DNA of 64,000 bases from NCBI RefSeq assembly GCF_946479755.1, contig NZ_CAMLHC010000006.1:245781-309780 (forward strand), read 5' to 3'. The notes under the pieces were generated by a model that did no database searches, was not told the origin of the DNA, and worked only from the letters and a program-made list of their open reading frames with translations. The translations under genes were made by a program, and so were the position numbers. The DNA is from an uncultured Chitinophaga sp. (GTDB lineage Bacteria; Bacteroidota; Bacteroidia; Chitinophagales; Chitinophagaceae). Shown here piece after piece: positions 1 through 9,516 of the stretch. Numbering within the stretch: the stretch's first letter is position 1; each line of letters starts with the position of its first letter.

Positions 1-1864
1 TCCCATCCTGATCGGTGAGCCCGGCGTGGGTAAAACAGCCATCGTGGAAGGCCTCGCACTGCGCATCGTGCAGCGTAAAGTGTCCCGCGTACTGTTCGAC
101 AAACGTGTGGTAAGCCTCGACCTCGCAGCCTTGGTGGCCGGTACCAAATACCGCGGCCAGTTCGAGGAAAGGATGAAAGCGATCATGAATGAACTCGAAA
201 AGAACAGGGACGTGATCCTGTTCATCGACGAAATCCATACCATCGTAGGCGCAGGCGGCGCTTCCGGCTCCCTGGACGCCTCCAATATCTTTAAGCCCGC
301 CCTCGCAAGAGGTGAGCTCCAATGCATCGGCGCCTCCACCCTGGACGAATACCGCATGTATATCGAAAAAGACGGCGCGCTGGACCGCCGTTTCCAGAAA
401 GTAATGGTAGAACCACCCAGCGTGGATGAAACCATACAGATCCTCAACAACATCAAGCCCCGTTATGAAGAATACCATAACGTAAGCTACTCCGACGCAG
501 CCATCGATGCCTGCGTGAAACTGAGCGACCGCTACATGACCGACCGTCTGCTGCCCGACAAGGCCATCGACGTGCTGGATGAAGTAGGCGCCCGCGTTCA
601 CCTCAAAAACATCAATGTGCCGCAGAATATCCTCGATCTGGAAAAACAGATAGAAGATATCAAACAGGAGAAAAATAAAGTCGTTAAAAGCCAACGCTTC
701 GAAGAAGCCGCCGCACTGCGCGATACTGAAAAGAAACTGGGTGAAGACCTGGAACGCGCAAAAGCCATGTGGGAAGAAGAAGTGAAGCATAAACGCTACC
801 CGATCGATGAAGAAGCCATCGCGGAAGTAGTGAGCATGATGACCGGTATCCCCGTTAAAAGGATGGTACAGGCCGAAACTGAGAAACTGCGCCGCATGGG
901 CGAAGACCTCAAAGGCGCCGTGGTGGGACAGGACGATGCTATCAGCAAAGTCACCAAAGCCATCCAACGTAACCGCGTAGGCCTGAAAGACCCGAAAAAA
1001 CCAATCGGTACCTTTATCTTCCTCGGTCCGACCGGCGTAGGTAAAACCGAATTGGCCAAATCACTGGCCCGCTACATGTTCGACTCCGATGAGGCCCTCA
1101 TCCGTATCGATATGAGCGAATACATGGAGAAATTCTCTGTAAGCCGCCTCATTGGCGCGCCTCCGGGCTACGTAGGCTACGAAGAAGGTGGCCAGCTGAC
1201 CGAAAAAGTCCGCCGCAAACCTTACTCCGTGATCCTGCTCGATGAAATCGAGAAAGCACACCCGGATATCTATAACCTCCTGCTGCAGGTACTCGATGAC
1301 GGTATCCTCACTGATGGCCTCGGCCGTAAAGTGGACTTCAAAAATACCCTCATCATCATGACCTCCAACATCGGCGCCCGCCAGTTGAAAGACTTCGGTG
1401 CCGGCGTAGGCTTCACCACCTCCGCAAAGGCCATGAGCGAAGAAGAAAACACCAAATCAGTGATCGAAAAAGCACTGAAACGGACCTTCTCCCCGGAATT
1501 CCTGAACAGGATCGATGATGTGATCATCTTTAACTCCCTGAGCAAAGAACACATCTACACCATCATCGATATCACCATGAAGAGCGTACTCAAACGCCTC
1601 AACAACCTGGGCTTCAGCCTGGAACTGACAGACGAGGCCAAAGGCTTCCTGGCAGACAAAGGCTACGACCAGCAGTTCGGCGCAAGACCGCTCCACAGGG
1701 CCATCCAGAAATACCTGGAAGACCCGCTGGCAGAAGAAATCCTCAATATGAACATCCATGATGGCGATATCCTCGTCGCTGACCTCGACAAGGAAAACCA
1801 GAAACTGGTGTTCACCCTGAAGAACAACTCTTCTAAAAGCAAATCAGAAAAATCTGAAGCGTAA
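1..1864 (+). CDS. clpC: ATP-dependent Clp protease ATP-binding subunit ClpC (5' truncated)
   Basis: AAA+ unfoldase that feeds substrates to ClpP. The window opens inside the first nucleotide-binding domain: GEPGVGKTA (Walker A) is read from about position 14 in the same frame, so the true start lies outside. Then come the Walker B segment ILFIDEIHT, a UVR-like helical segment ([16 protein letters not shown]), the second Walker [12 protein letters not shown], Walker [13 protein letters not shown] and the C-terminal D2-small domain. The UVR-type middle region and the GVGF loop (a ClpP-contact motif in ClpC) favour ClpC over ClpB, which has a long coiled-coil middle domain. The C-terminus is Lys/Ser-rich. 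An 11-bp intrinsic terminator follows 27 bp after the stop, so this is the end of a transcription unit. Confidence 0.93.
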   Translation, partial: PILIGEPGVGKTAIVEGLALRIVQRKVSRVLFDKRVVSLDLAALVAGTKYRGQFEERMKAIMNELEKNRDVILFIDEIHTIVGAGGASGSLDASNIFKPALARGELQCIGASTLDEYRMYIEKDGALDRRFQKVMVEPPSVDETIQILNNIKPRYEEYHNVSYSDAAIDACVKLSDRYMTDRLLPDKAIDVLDEVGARVHLKNINVPQNILDLEKQIEDIKQEKNKVVKSQRFEEAAALRDTEKKLGEDLERAKAMWEEEVKHKRYPIDEEAIAEVVSMMTGIPVKRMVQAETEKLRRMGEDLKGAVVGQDDAISKVTKAIQRNRVGLKDPKKPIGTFIFLGPTGVGKTELAKSLARYMFDSDEALIRIDMSEYMEKFSVSRLIGAPPGYVGYEEGGQLTEKVRRKPYSVILLDEIEKAHPDIYNLLLQVLDDGILTDGLGRKVDFKNTLIIMTSNIGARQLKDFGAGVGFTTSAKAMSEEENTKSVIEKALKRTFSPEFLNRIDDVIIFNSLSKEHIYTIIDITMKSVLKRLNNLGFSLELTDEAKGFLADKGYDQQFGARPLHRAIQKYLEDPLAEEILNMNIHDGDILVADLDKENQKLVFTLKNNSSKSKSEKSEA

Positions 1865-1890
1865 GTAAAACAACGCATATAATTATCCAC

Positions 1891-1925
1891 AAACGGCTGC
1901 CCGTAAAACGGCAGCCGTTTTTTAT
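1891..1925 (+). terminator. Intrinsic terminator after clpC
   Basis: A perfect 11-bp stem (1891-1901 aaacggctgcc with 1910-1920 ggcagccgttt), an 8-nt loop and a T run to 1924. It ends the clpC transcript. Confidence 0.9.
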
Positions 1926-1964
1926 TGCCTTCGCACTTTTGTCTTTTCTACTGCTGCTACGACC

Positions 1965-2200
1965 CTCTGCCGCCTCCGGCCTTTGCGCTAAGCCACCGCT
2001 CCGAACCACCGCCTTTAGCCCTCGTGCTAAGCCATCGCCCCAAACCTCCAGCCTCTAGCCCTCGCGCTAAGCCATCGCTTCGGACCTCCGCCTCTAGTCT
2101 TTCGCTAAGCCACCGCCTCCGGACCTTCGGCATCTGGCCCTCTCGCTAAGCCACCGCTCACCGCCTCCGGCCTCGCGCTAAGCCACCGCTCCAAAACGCT
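1965..2200. repeat. Degenerate tandem repeat, about 40 bp unit, six copies
   Basis: The core gctaagcca recurs six times, beginning at 1987, 2026, 2066, 2104, 2145 and 2177 (spacings 39, 40, 38, 41, 32). Each core is embedded in a C-rich unit resembling ccgcctccggccctcgcgct followed by aagccaccgct. Copies differ by several substitutions. The tract is non-coding, lies just past the clpC terminator, and contrasts with the very AT-rich DNA from 2340 onwards. Reading frames through it are a by-product of the repeat. Confidence 0.8.
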
Positions 2201-2339
2201 GCCGCAATCACCCCTTTCTCACATGAAAATGTTAACCAGCCGTTTTTCAAGATAAGTTGATGGCTTGCGGCCGCTTTCCGTTGCCCTGCCTGCATTTCGG
2301 AATCGATCTTCAAACCCTTTCCCCGCCAGAACTACAGGG

Positions 2340-2602
2340 ATAAGAAATATTAATAAAATATAAAATATAGCATAATAGTGTCATTTTTAGAATTTTTATA
2401 ATACATACTTTTGTCACATAAAATAATATCTACCTCTATTATTTTTTGTATAATAATTAGATATGAATCTATATATTATATATATTATAAAATTGCCTAT
2501 ATCTTTATCCTGACTTCCTTATAACCGAACACACAGAAATAATACTGTCCGCCCCATGCGCGGCCTACTGGAAGATCGTTTTAACTATTTATCCTTATAC
2601 CA
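2340..2602 (+). promoter_or_regulatory. AT-rich upstream region of the fibre operon with TAnnTTTG element
   Basis: Very AT-rich DNA ahead of the 2603 gene. TACTTTTG at 2406-2413 matches the Bacteroidota -7 consensus TAnnTTTG, and 19 bp upstream there is TTT (2384-2386) instead of the -33 TTG. Transcription from here would leave a leader of about 185 nt. Several long A/T runs at 2440-2500 could bend DNA or carry another promoter. Confidence 0.45.
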
Positions 2603-4264
2603 ATGACTAAATCTTTACAAGTCGCATTCCGCGGTATTCTACTGGGAAGCATTACCTTGTTGGCTACAGATGCCTTTGCTCAGCTCAAAGTAGGTAATCA
2701 GCCAACTAAGATCAACAGATCTTCCGTACTGGAACTGGAATCCGACAGACAAGGTCTCCTGCTCCCACGCCTTACCTCCTTTACCGACATCGATGCCCTG
2801 ACGCCCCCGGACGGTATGATCGTTTATTTTGAGTCTGCCGACGTTACTAAAAAAGGACTCTACGTCAGAAGAAACGGCGCCTGGGAGAAAATGGCAAATG
2901 ATAAAGACGCTACCGCCAACTGGAAACTCACCGGCAACGACGCCGTAGCCGGTAACTTCATCGGTACCAACACAGGCAGCGTTCCGCTGGTATTAAAAGG
3001 CCAGGGCGTAGAAGGTCTGATCATCGATAACGGTTACGCCTTCCTGAAAAAACTGGACGTGGTGACCTCCGGCCTGGATGTACTGCTGATAGATCCCACC
3101 ACCGGAAAAGTGTCTTCCCGCAAAATCAGCGAGACAGCCTTCACCTCCGCCATCAATTCCATCAACGGTCTGACCGGCCCCGCTCAAACGCTCACCACCG
3201 CAGGCGGCACAGACTATACCTTTACTTCCACCGGTAACGATCATAAACTGTCAATCGTTACGCAGGATGGTACTAAAACGGTAGGTCTCCTCTCCAAAGC
3301 CGATTGGGACCGCCTCGATAAAGCAGCTAAAGCACTGGTGATTGGCGGCTTCAATACTACCCCCACCGCCAACGGCCTGAGCATCGGTACGGACGCCCTG
3401 GGCAACCCATCCCTGTCCCTGCACGCGGCAGACGAAAACAACGCGGGCGCACTCACTACTGTAGCCCAGAACATCGGTGGTAACAAAACCTTTAAAAACA
3501 ATATCATTGTAGACGGCAGCGGTACCATCAGCAACGGCCTGACCGTTACCGGCACCACTACGCTGAACGACGATGCAATACTGAAAAAATCCCTGCAGGT
3601 AGGTACCACCTCAGAACTGAAAGGCAAAGTAACCCTCGGCAGCGTAGCCGCCGGTACAGACGCTGACAAAGAAGTGCTGATGTTAGGCGCCGGTGGCGAA
3701 GTGATCAAAAAGACACTGCCTACTGCTGCCTTCAGAGATTTTAAAAACGGTACCGACGGTCCGGACGTACACTACACCGAAGATGCCGCTACCAACTCCC
3801 TTACCCTCCACGTTCCTTCTGCTTCCCTCGTGGCCGACAGAGGCCTGGTAACCGGTATCGGCCAGACTTTCAAAGGCGCTAAAAAATTCAACGACGACCT
3901 GGCTGTACGCACAAAATTGGTAGTAGGCGACACCCTCGCTGCTGCTAACTCCACCCTCCAGGTAGCAGGCTCCCTGTCACTCAATATTGTTAACCAGAGC
4001 GCAGACTACACCATGACGGACACGGACAACACCATCCTCATGAATTGCACCAACGATTATACAGTAACACTCCTCTCTGCCGTAGGCAGAAAAGGACGGG
4101 TGATCACCGTTAAAAAGATTGGCGGCACCCTGGCGAAAGCCTTGCATATCGTGACTTCCAACAACGAAAAGATCGAAGACGGTACAGACTACTACATTTA
4201 TAATGACTGGACTTTCGTAACCCTGCAATCTGACGGAGCCAACTGGTTTATCATCAGACACTAA
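2603..4264 (+). CDS. Secreted fibre-like protein, phage-tail-like C-terminus
   Basis: 553 residues. It starts with a signal peptide (MTKSLQVAFRGILLGSITLLATDAFAQ) and then a motif shared with the next gene: KVGNQPTKINRSSVLELESD followed by QGLLLPRLTSF. This motif is common in Bacteroidota exported proteins that resemble tail fibres. The middle is rich in Gly, Thr, Asn and Asp with repeats such as NGLTVTGTTTLNDDA, suggesting an elongated beta-rich shaft. The C-terminal 90 residues (from ADYTMTDTDNTILMNC to WFIIRH) resemble the tip domain of tail-fibre proteins. It carries no T9SS sorting domain, but the third gene of the cluster does. Function unknown; adhesion or surface structure is an inference. 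Confidence 0.7.
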   Translation: MTKSLQVAFRGILLGSITLLATDAFAQLKVGNQPTKINRSSVLELESDRQGLLLPRLTSFTDIDALTPPDGMIVYFESADVTKKGLYVRRNGAWEKMANDKDATANWKLTGNDAVAGNFIGTNTGSVPLVLKGQGVEGLIIDNGYAFLKKLDVVTSGLDVLLIDPTTGKVSSRKISETAFTSAINSINGLTGPAQTLTTAGGTDYTFTSTGNDHKLSIVTQDGTKTVGLLSKADWDRLDKAAKALVIGGFNTTPTANGLSIGTDALGNPSLSLHAADENNAGALTTVAQNIGGNKTFKNNIIVDGSGTISNGLTVTGTTTLNDDAILKKSLQVGTTSELKGKVTLGSVAAGTDADKEVLMLGAGGEVIKKTLPTAAFRDFKNGTDGPDVHYTEDAATNSLTLHVPSASLVADRGLVTGIGQTFKGAKKFNDDLAVRTKLVVGDTLAAANSTLQVAGSLSLNIVNQSADYTMTDTDNTILMNCTNDYTVTLLSAVGRKGRVITVKKIGGTLAKALHIVTSNNEKIEDGTDYYIYNDWTFVTLQSDGANWFIIRH

Positions 4265-4269
4265 GAAAT

Positions 4270-4313
4270 AACGGTCAGGGGTATACGTGGAAATGCGTAT
4301 AGTCCTGACCGTT
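4270..4313 (+). terminator. Long hairpin between the two fibre genes
   Basis: aacggtcagg at 4270-4279 pairs with cctgaccgtt at 4304-4313, and gtatacg/cgtata extends the stem inwards. No T run follows, so it may be an RNA-stability or partial-termination structure rather than a full terminator. Confidence 0.55.
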
Positions 4314-4361
4314 ATCTGCCTTTGCCGGCCCTGCCAATTTCCATGTAATTAATTTAGGAAG

Positions 4362-6530
4362 ATGACTGTTTTAAGATACTTACCCGTACTGGGACTGGGA
4401 CTCCTGTTTTCAGTCCGGACCACCGCGCAACAAATGAAACTGGGGCTCCAGCCAACACTGCTCAAAAAAGAAGCATTGCTGGAACTGAACAGCGACAGCC
4501 AGGGGCTGCTGCTGAACAGGGTGCCTAAAAGTGCCATCAATGCCGGCGGTCCGCTGTTCAACGCCACTGACGGTATGTTTGTATACGTAACAGATCCGGG
4601 TGAGAAATGTCTCTACATCAAAGCAAATGGTGCATGGAAAAAAGTGGCCGACTTCTCAGGCATCACCACGGATAATATCCCAGAAGGCGCCACCAACCTG
4701 TACTTTACACAGGCAAGGGCAAGAGCGGCCTTCTCTGCGGGCAACGGCATCAATATCAGTCCCATAGGAGTTATCAGCAACACCGGCGTACTCACCTTCG
4801 CAGGCCGTACCCCCGATGCTGCCGGTAACATCGCACCAGCCGCTACGGACTATGCTTCCTTTTACCTGCCCTGGGCCAGCAAACTGACACTCACGGCCGG
4901 TACTGGCATGAAGGCTACTACCACAGCCACCAAAGACCTGAATACCAATCCATCTTTTACCATCGACGCAGATAACGGCTCCGCTATCTGGAACGCCAAC
5001 AAACTGGCCTCTGTACCCGTGTCTGCCACCGCACCGGCCGCCAACCAGGTGCTGACTTTCAACGGCACCCAGTGGGAAGCCAAAGCGCCTGCAGGTGCCA
5101 CCGGCAACTTTATTAACAACGGCACTTCTCTGCAAACAGGCGCCAACTTCAATATCGACGGTTACGGAGATATTGGAAGAGACGTCAGGGTAGGAGGTGG
5201 CGTAGTTGCGGCCACCGCAACACTGGCGTCCAAACTCACGCTAACCAGTTTTACCGCCGGCTCCGTCACTTTCATTGATGCAGCCAAAGCAGTTACAGAA
5301 AATAATGGCCAGTTTTTTTGGGACAACACCAAAACGGCCCTCGGTCTCGGTACTGCCACACCGAAAAATAAACTGGAAATAGCCGGACAGGCGGCCGGCC
5401 TGAATGAAACGGCCTTTACCTCCGGTCTGCGGCTCTCCAATCTTGCAGCAGCGGTTCCCGGTGCAGCAAATGCCAAATTACTGTCCATTAACACGAATGG
5501 CGACGTGATCGTCACCCAAAACCCACTCAGCACCCGTAAAATAAAACTGGTGGCAGGCAGCGGTGTCATCAACTTTGGCGCTGCCGGAGAACAGGACCTT
5601 TCTGCCGACAGAACATGGCAGATCAGTGTCGACAGTGCCAAAAATATCTGGAACGCCAATAAAATCCAGAACAAGGCAGTTGCTACCGCCGCACCTAACG
5701 ATGGTGATGTGCTGAAATGGAACGCCACCACACAAATGTATACCCCCGCTGAAGATATTACCGGTGGCGCTTCTTATGGCACCTTGACGAGCCGCGACAT
5801 CCGTAACGCAGATGCCCCGGACGAACGTTATCGCATGAAAATCTGGCAAGGTATCGCTCCGTCAGATCCGGGTGCAGGTGTTGTACAATACGGCCCGGCA
5901 GGCACCACTGCCTTCGCCTGGAGCGTACTGGCTTTCAGGTCAGGAGACTATACCACCCACTTGTATTTTGATAAAAATACCCTCGCGCTCCGTGAATGGG
6001 AAGGAAGTCAAAAACCACTGGCTCCCAATACTGGCCCCCCTGTCAATCCCTGGTACAAGGTGGTAACTACATATGGTGATAACTCCTTTACTACCGGTGG
6101 ATTGCTGTTTGGCTATAAAACCAGCGACGCATCTACTGAAACCGCCCAGGATGCAGGTAACCTCTTTTGGGATAACAGTAATAAAGAACTTGGTATCAAA
6201 ACCAATAACCCCCAGGCAACGCTTGACGTAAATGGCAAGTTTAAACTGGGAACCAATGGTACTGTGGTAAGTAATATTATTAAAACAACAGTGTACATAA
6301 GTACTACCAATCTCGGAAGCGGATCAAGCAGAATTGTATCAAGCATCAACTTACCGGGGGTAAAAGCAGGGGACACTGTTATTTTAAGCCCTAGCAGTGA
6401 TATGGCAGCTTCATTGATTATCTCTTGGGTGAGGGCATATGCAAATGATTATATAAAGGTGGCTTTTGCAAGTGTTGGTGCCACCAGTAATGCTACCGGT
6501 ACCTATGATGTAACAATTATTCAGCAGTAA
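4362..6530 (+). CDS. Secreted fibre-like protein, paralogue of the upstream gene
   Basis: 722 residues with a signal peptide ending near TTAQQ and the paralogous motif KLGLQPTLLKKEALLELNSD followed by QGLLLNRVPK. The middle repeats segments such as IWNANKLASVPV and IWNANKIQNKAV, and contains LGLGTATPKNKLEIAGQ and LGIKTNNPQATLDVNGKFKL, a (V/L)GIxTxxPxxxLxVNG pattern widespread in tail-fibre and endosialidase-like proteins. The last 85 residues differ completely from the first paralogue, and their DNA (from about 6240) is visibly AT-richer than the rest of the gene, as if the tip module had been exchanged. The start ATG at 4362 has a good upstream taggaag. It is followed 9 bp later by the T9SS-sorted gene, so the two are surely cotranscribed. 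Confidence 0.7.
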   Translation: MTVLRYLPVLGLGLLFSVRTTAQQMKLGLQPTLLKKEALLELNSDSQGLLLNRVPKSAINAGGPLFNATDGMFVYVTDPGEKCLYIKANGAWKKVADFSGITTDNIPEGATNLYFTQARARAAFSAGNGINISPIGVISNTGVLTFAGRTPDAAGNIAPAATDYASFYLPWASKLTLTAGTGMKATTTATKDLNTNPSFTIDADNGSAIWNANKLASVPVSATAPAANQVLTFNGTQWEAKAPAGATGNFINNGTSLQTGANFNIDGYGDIGRDVRVGGGVVAATATLASKLTLTSFTAGSVTFIDAAKAVTENNGQFFWDNTKTALGLGTATPKNKLEIAGQAAGLNETAFTSGLRLSNLAAAVPGAANAKLLSINTNGDVIVTQNPLSTRKIKLVAGSGVINFGAAGEQDLSADRTWQISVDSAKNIWNANKIQNKAVATAAPNDGDVLKWNATTQMYTPAEDITGGASYGTLTSRDIRNADAPDERYRMKIWQGIAPSDPGAGVVQYGPAGTTAFAWSVLAFRSGDYTTHLYFDKNTLALREWEGSQKPLAPNTGPPVNPWYKVVTTYGDNSFTTGGLLFGYKTSDASTETAQDAGNLFWDNSNKELGIKTNNPQATLDVNGKFKLGTNGTVVSNIIKTTVYISTTNLGSGSSRIVSSINLPGVKAGDTVILSPSSDMAASLIISWVRAYANDYIKVAFASVGATSNATGTYDVTIIQQ

Positions 6531-6539
6531 ACAATATTG

Positions 6540-8117
6540 ATGAAAAAGGCCTTATCAGTTATCGTATTGTTGCTGTTTGCAGAAATTGGCTTCGCGCAAC
6601 AGGGCGTCTACATCCCTGATGGCGCATCCGTATGGCTGTCCGGTAACTCAGGCGTTTTTTCAGATCTTACCAACAATGGTATCCTCGGCTCTAACCCAAC
6701 CGCCACCCTCTATTTCCTCAGTAAAAAATGGACTAACGGTAACGCAGCTACGTTACCCGACGAAAGCGCTAACGGCCGCTCCGGCACCGGTGGCAAATTC
6801 GTATTCATGGGACAGAACCCGCTGTACGGTAACATCGGTCAGCAGATAATATTCGGCAACTACAGCCTCGCCACCCGGCAGGGCAGCAGTTTCCCCAACC
6901 TCGAAATCAATAACAGCGCAGGGCTGCTCCTGGATGATCTCAGCGATCTCAACATCCGGAACAACCTGCATTTGGCTGACGGACATATATTCCTTAACGG
7001 CTGGAACCTCCTCGTAGGAGAAAACAATCCCGGCACCATCACCGGCTACAGCGACCAGCGCTTTGTGGTAAACGGTACCGCCGCCGCAGGTGGCGCACTC
7101 TACCGTAGTGGCATCAACGATGCAGCCAATAAAGTAGTGTTCCCGGTGGGAACCACCATCACCAGCTACTCCCCCGCAGCACTGCTGCTGGATGGCGCCA
7201 CAGATATGTTCAGCGTCCGCGCGTATGACAGCGTATACAGCCTCGCTATCAGCGGCCGTGCCTATCCCGACAGCTTCGTCAATAAGACCTGGCAGGTCAC
7301 CCGCGCGGCTTCCGGCGGAACGGCGACGGTCATCCTCCAGCATATGGATACCGACGAGCTGCCGGCTTACACTGCCGCCCGCGACAGCAGTTATATCACC
7401 CGCTTTGCCGGCAGCGTATGGGACCAAATACCTTACCTGTCCACCCTGCCCAAGCCCGGCACCCTTACAACCAACGGCCTCGCTACGCCGGCTACCATGC
7501 ATATGCGTGTTTTCACCGGCCTGGGGGCAAACGAATATTTCGCTAAAACAACCCTGGTCAGCAAAGCTAAACCTGCCGTTTTCCTCAGCTTTGAAGCCTA
7601 CCGGATCGCTCCGCTCATGGTGCAGCTCGACTGGACCACCAGCCGCGAAGTCAACAACCTGCTGTTTGAAGTGGAACGGCGCTACGAACGGGAAGAAGTA
7701 TTTTCCCGTATAGCCATCGTACCTACGAAAGCCATCAACGGCAATAGTAACGTACCGCTGAGTTACACCATGCAGGACCTCAACGATTACGATGGCTGGA
7801 CCTATTACCGCATCAAAGCCGTGTCACGCAACGGTAAGGAGGTATATTCCGAAATCCGCGCAGTACCGCCATTTGTACAGATCGATGTATTCCCGAACCC
7901 GAACAACGGCAAATTCAAAGTACGTATCCGGGGTATAAGAGGCGCACTGGTAATGCAGCTCCGCGATACCTGGAGCCAGGTGATGCGGGAGTATGACGTA
8001 CGCCAGGATAATGATCTGAGCATAAGCGACCTGCCAGCCGGGACTTACTTCATGGTGCTCTATCATAAAGACACCCAGAAAGTAGCCTACACCTGCAAAG
8101 TCGTGGTGGTGCCATAA
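6540..8117 (+). CDS. T9SS type A sorting domain-containing exported protein
   Basis: About 525 residues. A signal peptide (MKKALSVIVLLLFAEIGFAQ) is followed by a beta-rich ectodomain and a fibronectin-like segment (LDWTTSREVNNLLFEVERRY). The C-terminal module begins IDVFPNPNNGKFKVRIRG and contains LPAGTYFMVLYHKD, the usual type A signal by which the type IX secretion system moves proteins across the outer membrane and anchors them. ATG at 6540 is preferred to the overlapping TTG at 6537. It lies 9 bp after the second fibre gene, so it may anchor or display the two fibre-like proteins. That link is inferred from position only. Confidence 0.82.
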   Translation: MKKALSVIVLLLFAEIGFAQQGVYIPDGASVWLSGNSGVFSDLTNNGILGSNPTATLYFLSKKWTNGNAATLPDESANGRSGTGGKFVFMGQNPLYGNIGQQIIFGNYSLATRQGSSFPNLEINNSAGLLLDDLSDLNIRNNLHLADGHIFLNGWNLLVGENNPGTITGYSDQRFVVNGTAAAGGALYRSGINDAANKVVFPVGTTITSYSPAALLLDGATDMFSVRAYDSVYSLAISGRAYPDSFVNKTWQVTRAASGGTATVILQHMDTDELPAYTAARDSSYITRFAGSVWDQIPYLSTLPKPGTLTTNGLATPATMHMRVFTGLGANEYFAKTTLVSKAKPAVFLSFEAYRIAPLMVQLDWTTSREVNNLLFEVERRYEREEVFSRIAIVPTKAINGNSNVPLSYTMQDLNDYDGWTYYRIKAVSRNGKEVYSEIRAVPPFVQIDVFPNPNNGKFKVRIRGIRGALVMQLRDTWSQVMREYDVRQDNDLSISDLPAGTYFMVLYHKDTQKVAYTCKVVVVP

Positions 8118-8191
8118 GGTTTGTTTTGCTTTTTTCGCATAATTCCCTCAATTTTGTGAGGTTATCTCACCAGGCGGTTAAATAAGCGAAA

Positions 8192-8881
8192 TTGAAAAAA
8201 ATCATTATCACGATAGATGGCTACTCTTCCTGTGGCAAAAGTACGTTGGCAAAACAACTGGCTAAAAAGCTGGATTATGTCTATATAGACAGTGGCGCCA
8301 TGTATCGTGCAATCACGCTTTATTTCCTGCAAAACCGTGTGGACTGGACCTCCCAGCCGGCGGTAGTAGCTGCGCTGGCCGATATTCACCTCGAGTTTGA
8401 ATACAATCCGAAGTCCGGCGCCAGCGAAATGCACCTCAACGGAGAAAATGTGGAACACATGATCCGTGAAATGCTCGTCGCAGAAAAAGTCAGCGAAGTG
8501 GCTGCTGTGAGAGAAGTGCGCGAATTCGCCGTGGCCCAGCAGAAAAAAATGGGCGCCCGCAAAGGCATCGTCATGGATGGCCGCGATATCGGTACGGTCG
8601 TTTTCCCCCATGCCGAACTTAAAATCTTCATGACCGCTGATATCGCCATACGGGTAGAACGCCGCTTCAGAGAACTCTACGAAAAAAATAAAAACATCAC
8701 CATAGAAGAGGTAAAAGAAAACCTGGAACTGAGAGACTATATTGATGCTAACCGGGAAATAAGCCCCCTTCGCAAAGCCGAAGATGCTATTATACTGGAT
8801 AACAGCCAGTTAAGCCGGGAAGACCAGATGGATCTCGTGATGCAATGGGTGGAAGATGCCACATTGGCCCACACTTCGTGA
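8192..8881 (+). CDS. cmk: (d)CMP kinase
   Basis: 229 residues. It phosphorylates CMP and dCMP with ATP in the cytoplasm. The P-loop reads GYSSCGKSTLAKQLAKKL, followed by YIDSGAMYRAITLYF and MDGRDIGTVVFPHAELKIFM, typical of bacterial Cmk. The length fits the family (about 225). The only plausible start is TTG at 8192: an in-frame stop lies two codons upstream (8183-8185) and no ATG precedes the P-loop. Confidence 0.95.
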   Translation: MKKIIITIDGYSSCGKSTLAKQLAKKLDYVYIDSGAMYRAITLYFLQNRVDWTSQPAVVAALADIHLEFEYNPKSGASEMHLNGENVEHMIREMLVAEKVSEVAAVREVREFAVAQQKKMGARKGIVMDGRDIGTVVFPHAELKIFMTADIAIRVERRFRELYEKNKNITIEEVKENLELRDYIDANREISPLRKAEDAIILDNSQLSREDQMDLVMQWVEDATLAHTS

Positions 8882-9372
8882 AATAATATTTTCTTTTATT
8901 AAAAGTGTTTTATACATTTGCCTTGTTCCTGCCTAACCACCAGCGGACCATCCCAATAATTTTCCACATCCTGAAGAATTTCCTGCTACTTGTTTGTATG
9001 TGAAACAATGTCAACAACTGACGGGGTTTTCCATGCTTTAACCTTATCTGACCTGAAATATTGCCAAGGTTACTGAAAGTGGGCAATGTTTTGTGCGACC
9101 GGCTGATGCCTGCCCGCATAAACATGCAATAAGACAACCATTGAAATTGTGAGCGCAGAAGCGTATAAGATATTGCTGTCTATATGAAAGTCTTATTTGT
9201 AACTATATCCACAAAACCTTTGCTATTAACCGATTATTGAACTTAACTATAAATAAATTCCGCCCGGCCCGCCTTATGGCGCTTTGTCTGGCATAAAGAG
9301 AAATGTGGGATGGCATGGCTTGCCATAGCCGTTCCATATTTTCAGTAGGTGTATTCGGTTAATAGGAAGAAG

Positions 9373-9403
9373 GGGCGAATTCTTTCGCCCTTTCGCTTTT
9401 TTA
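9373..9403 (+). terminator. Intrinsic terminator-like hairpin in the cmk downstream gap
   Basis: gggcgaa (9373-9379) pairs with ttcgccc (9384-9390) over a 4-nt loop, and cttttttta follows. It could end a transcript from cmk or from an unrecognised small RNA in the gap. Confidence 0.6.
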
Positions 9404-9450
9404 TCCCCCTTAAAGCGCTGTTTGTAGAAATTATCCCCAAAAACAACCCC

Positions 9451-9484
9451 TAATTCGTAATTCATCGTACGTAATTCGTAATTC
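9451..9484. repeat. Two direct copies of taattcgtaattc
   Basis: The identical 13-mers at 9451-9463 and 9472-9484 have a period of 21 bp and lie just upstream of the histidine kinase gene. They could be a regulator site or a short intergenic repeat. Confidence 0.6.
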
Positions 9485-9516
9485 TTCTTAAATTGTGTGG
9501 TCACACTGTTCAGCCA

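Larger units (their letters stand above)
8882..9516. other. 635-bp intergenic region without a gene
   Basis: No credible ORF on either strand. It holds a TAnnTTTG element (TACATTTG, 8913-8920), a small hairpin (attgcc with ggcaat near 9060-9090), a terminator-like hairpin at 9373-9403, and two direct copies of taattcgtaattc at 9451-9463 and 9472-9484. A small RNA is possible but I cannot name one. Confidence 0.6.

Noticed and set aside
1965..2200. CRISPR array
   Set aside because: Copies are degenerate, spacers are not unique sequences between identical repeats, and no cas genes are nearby.
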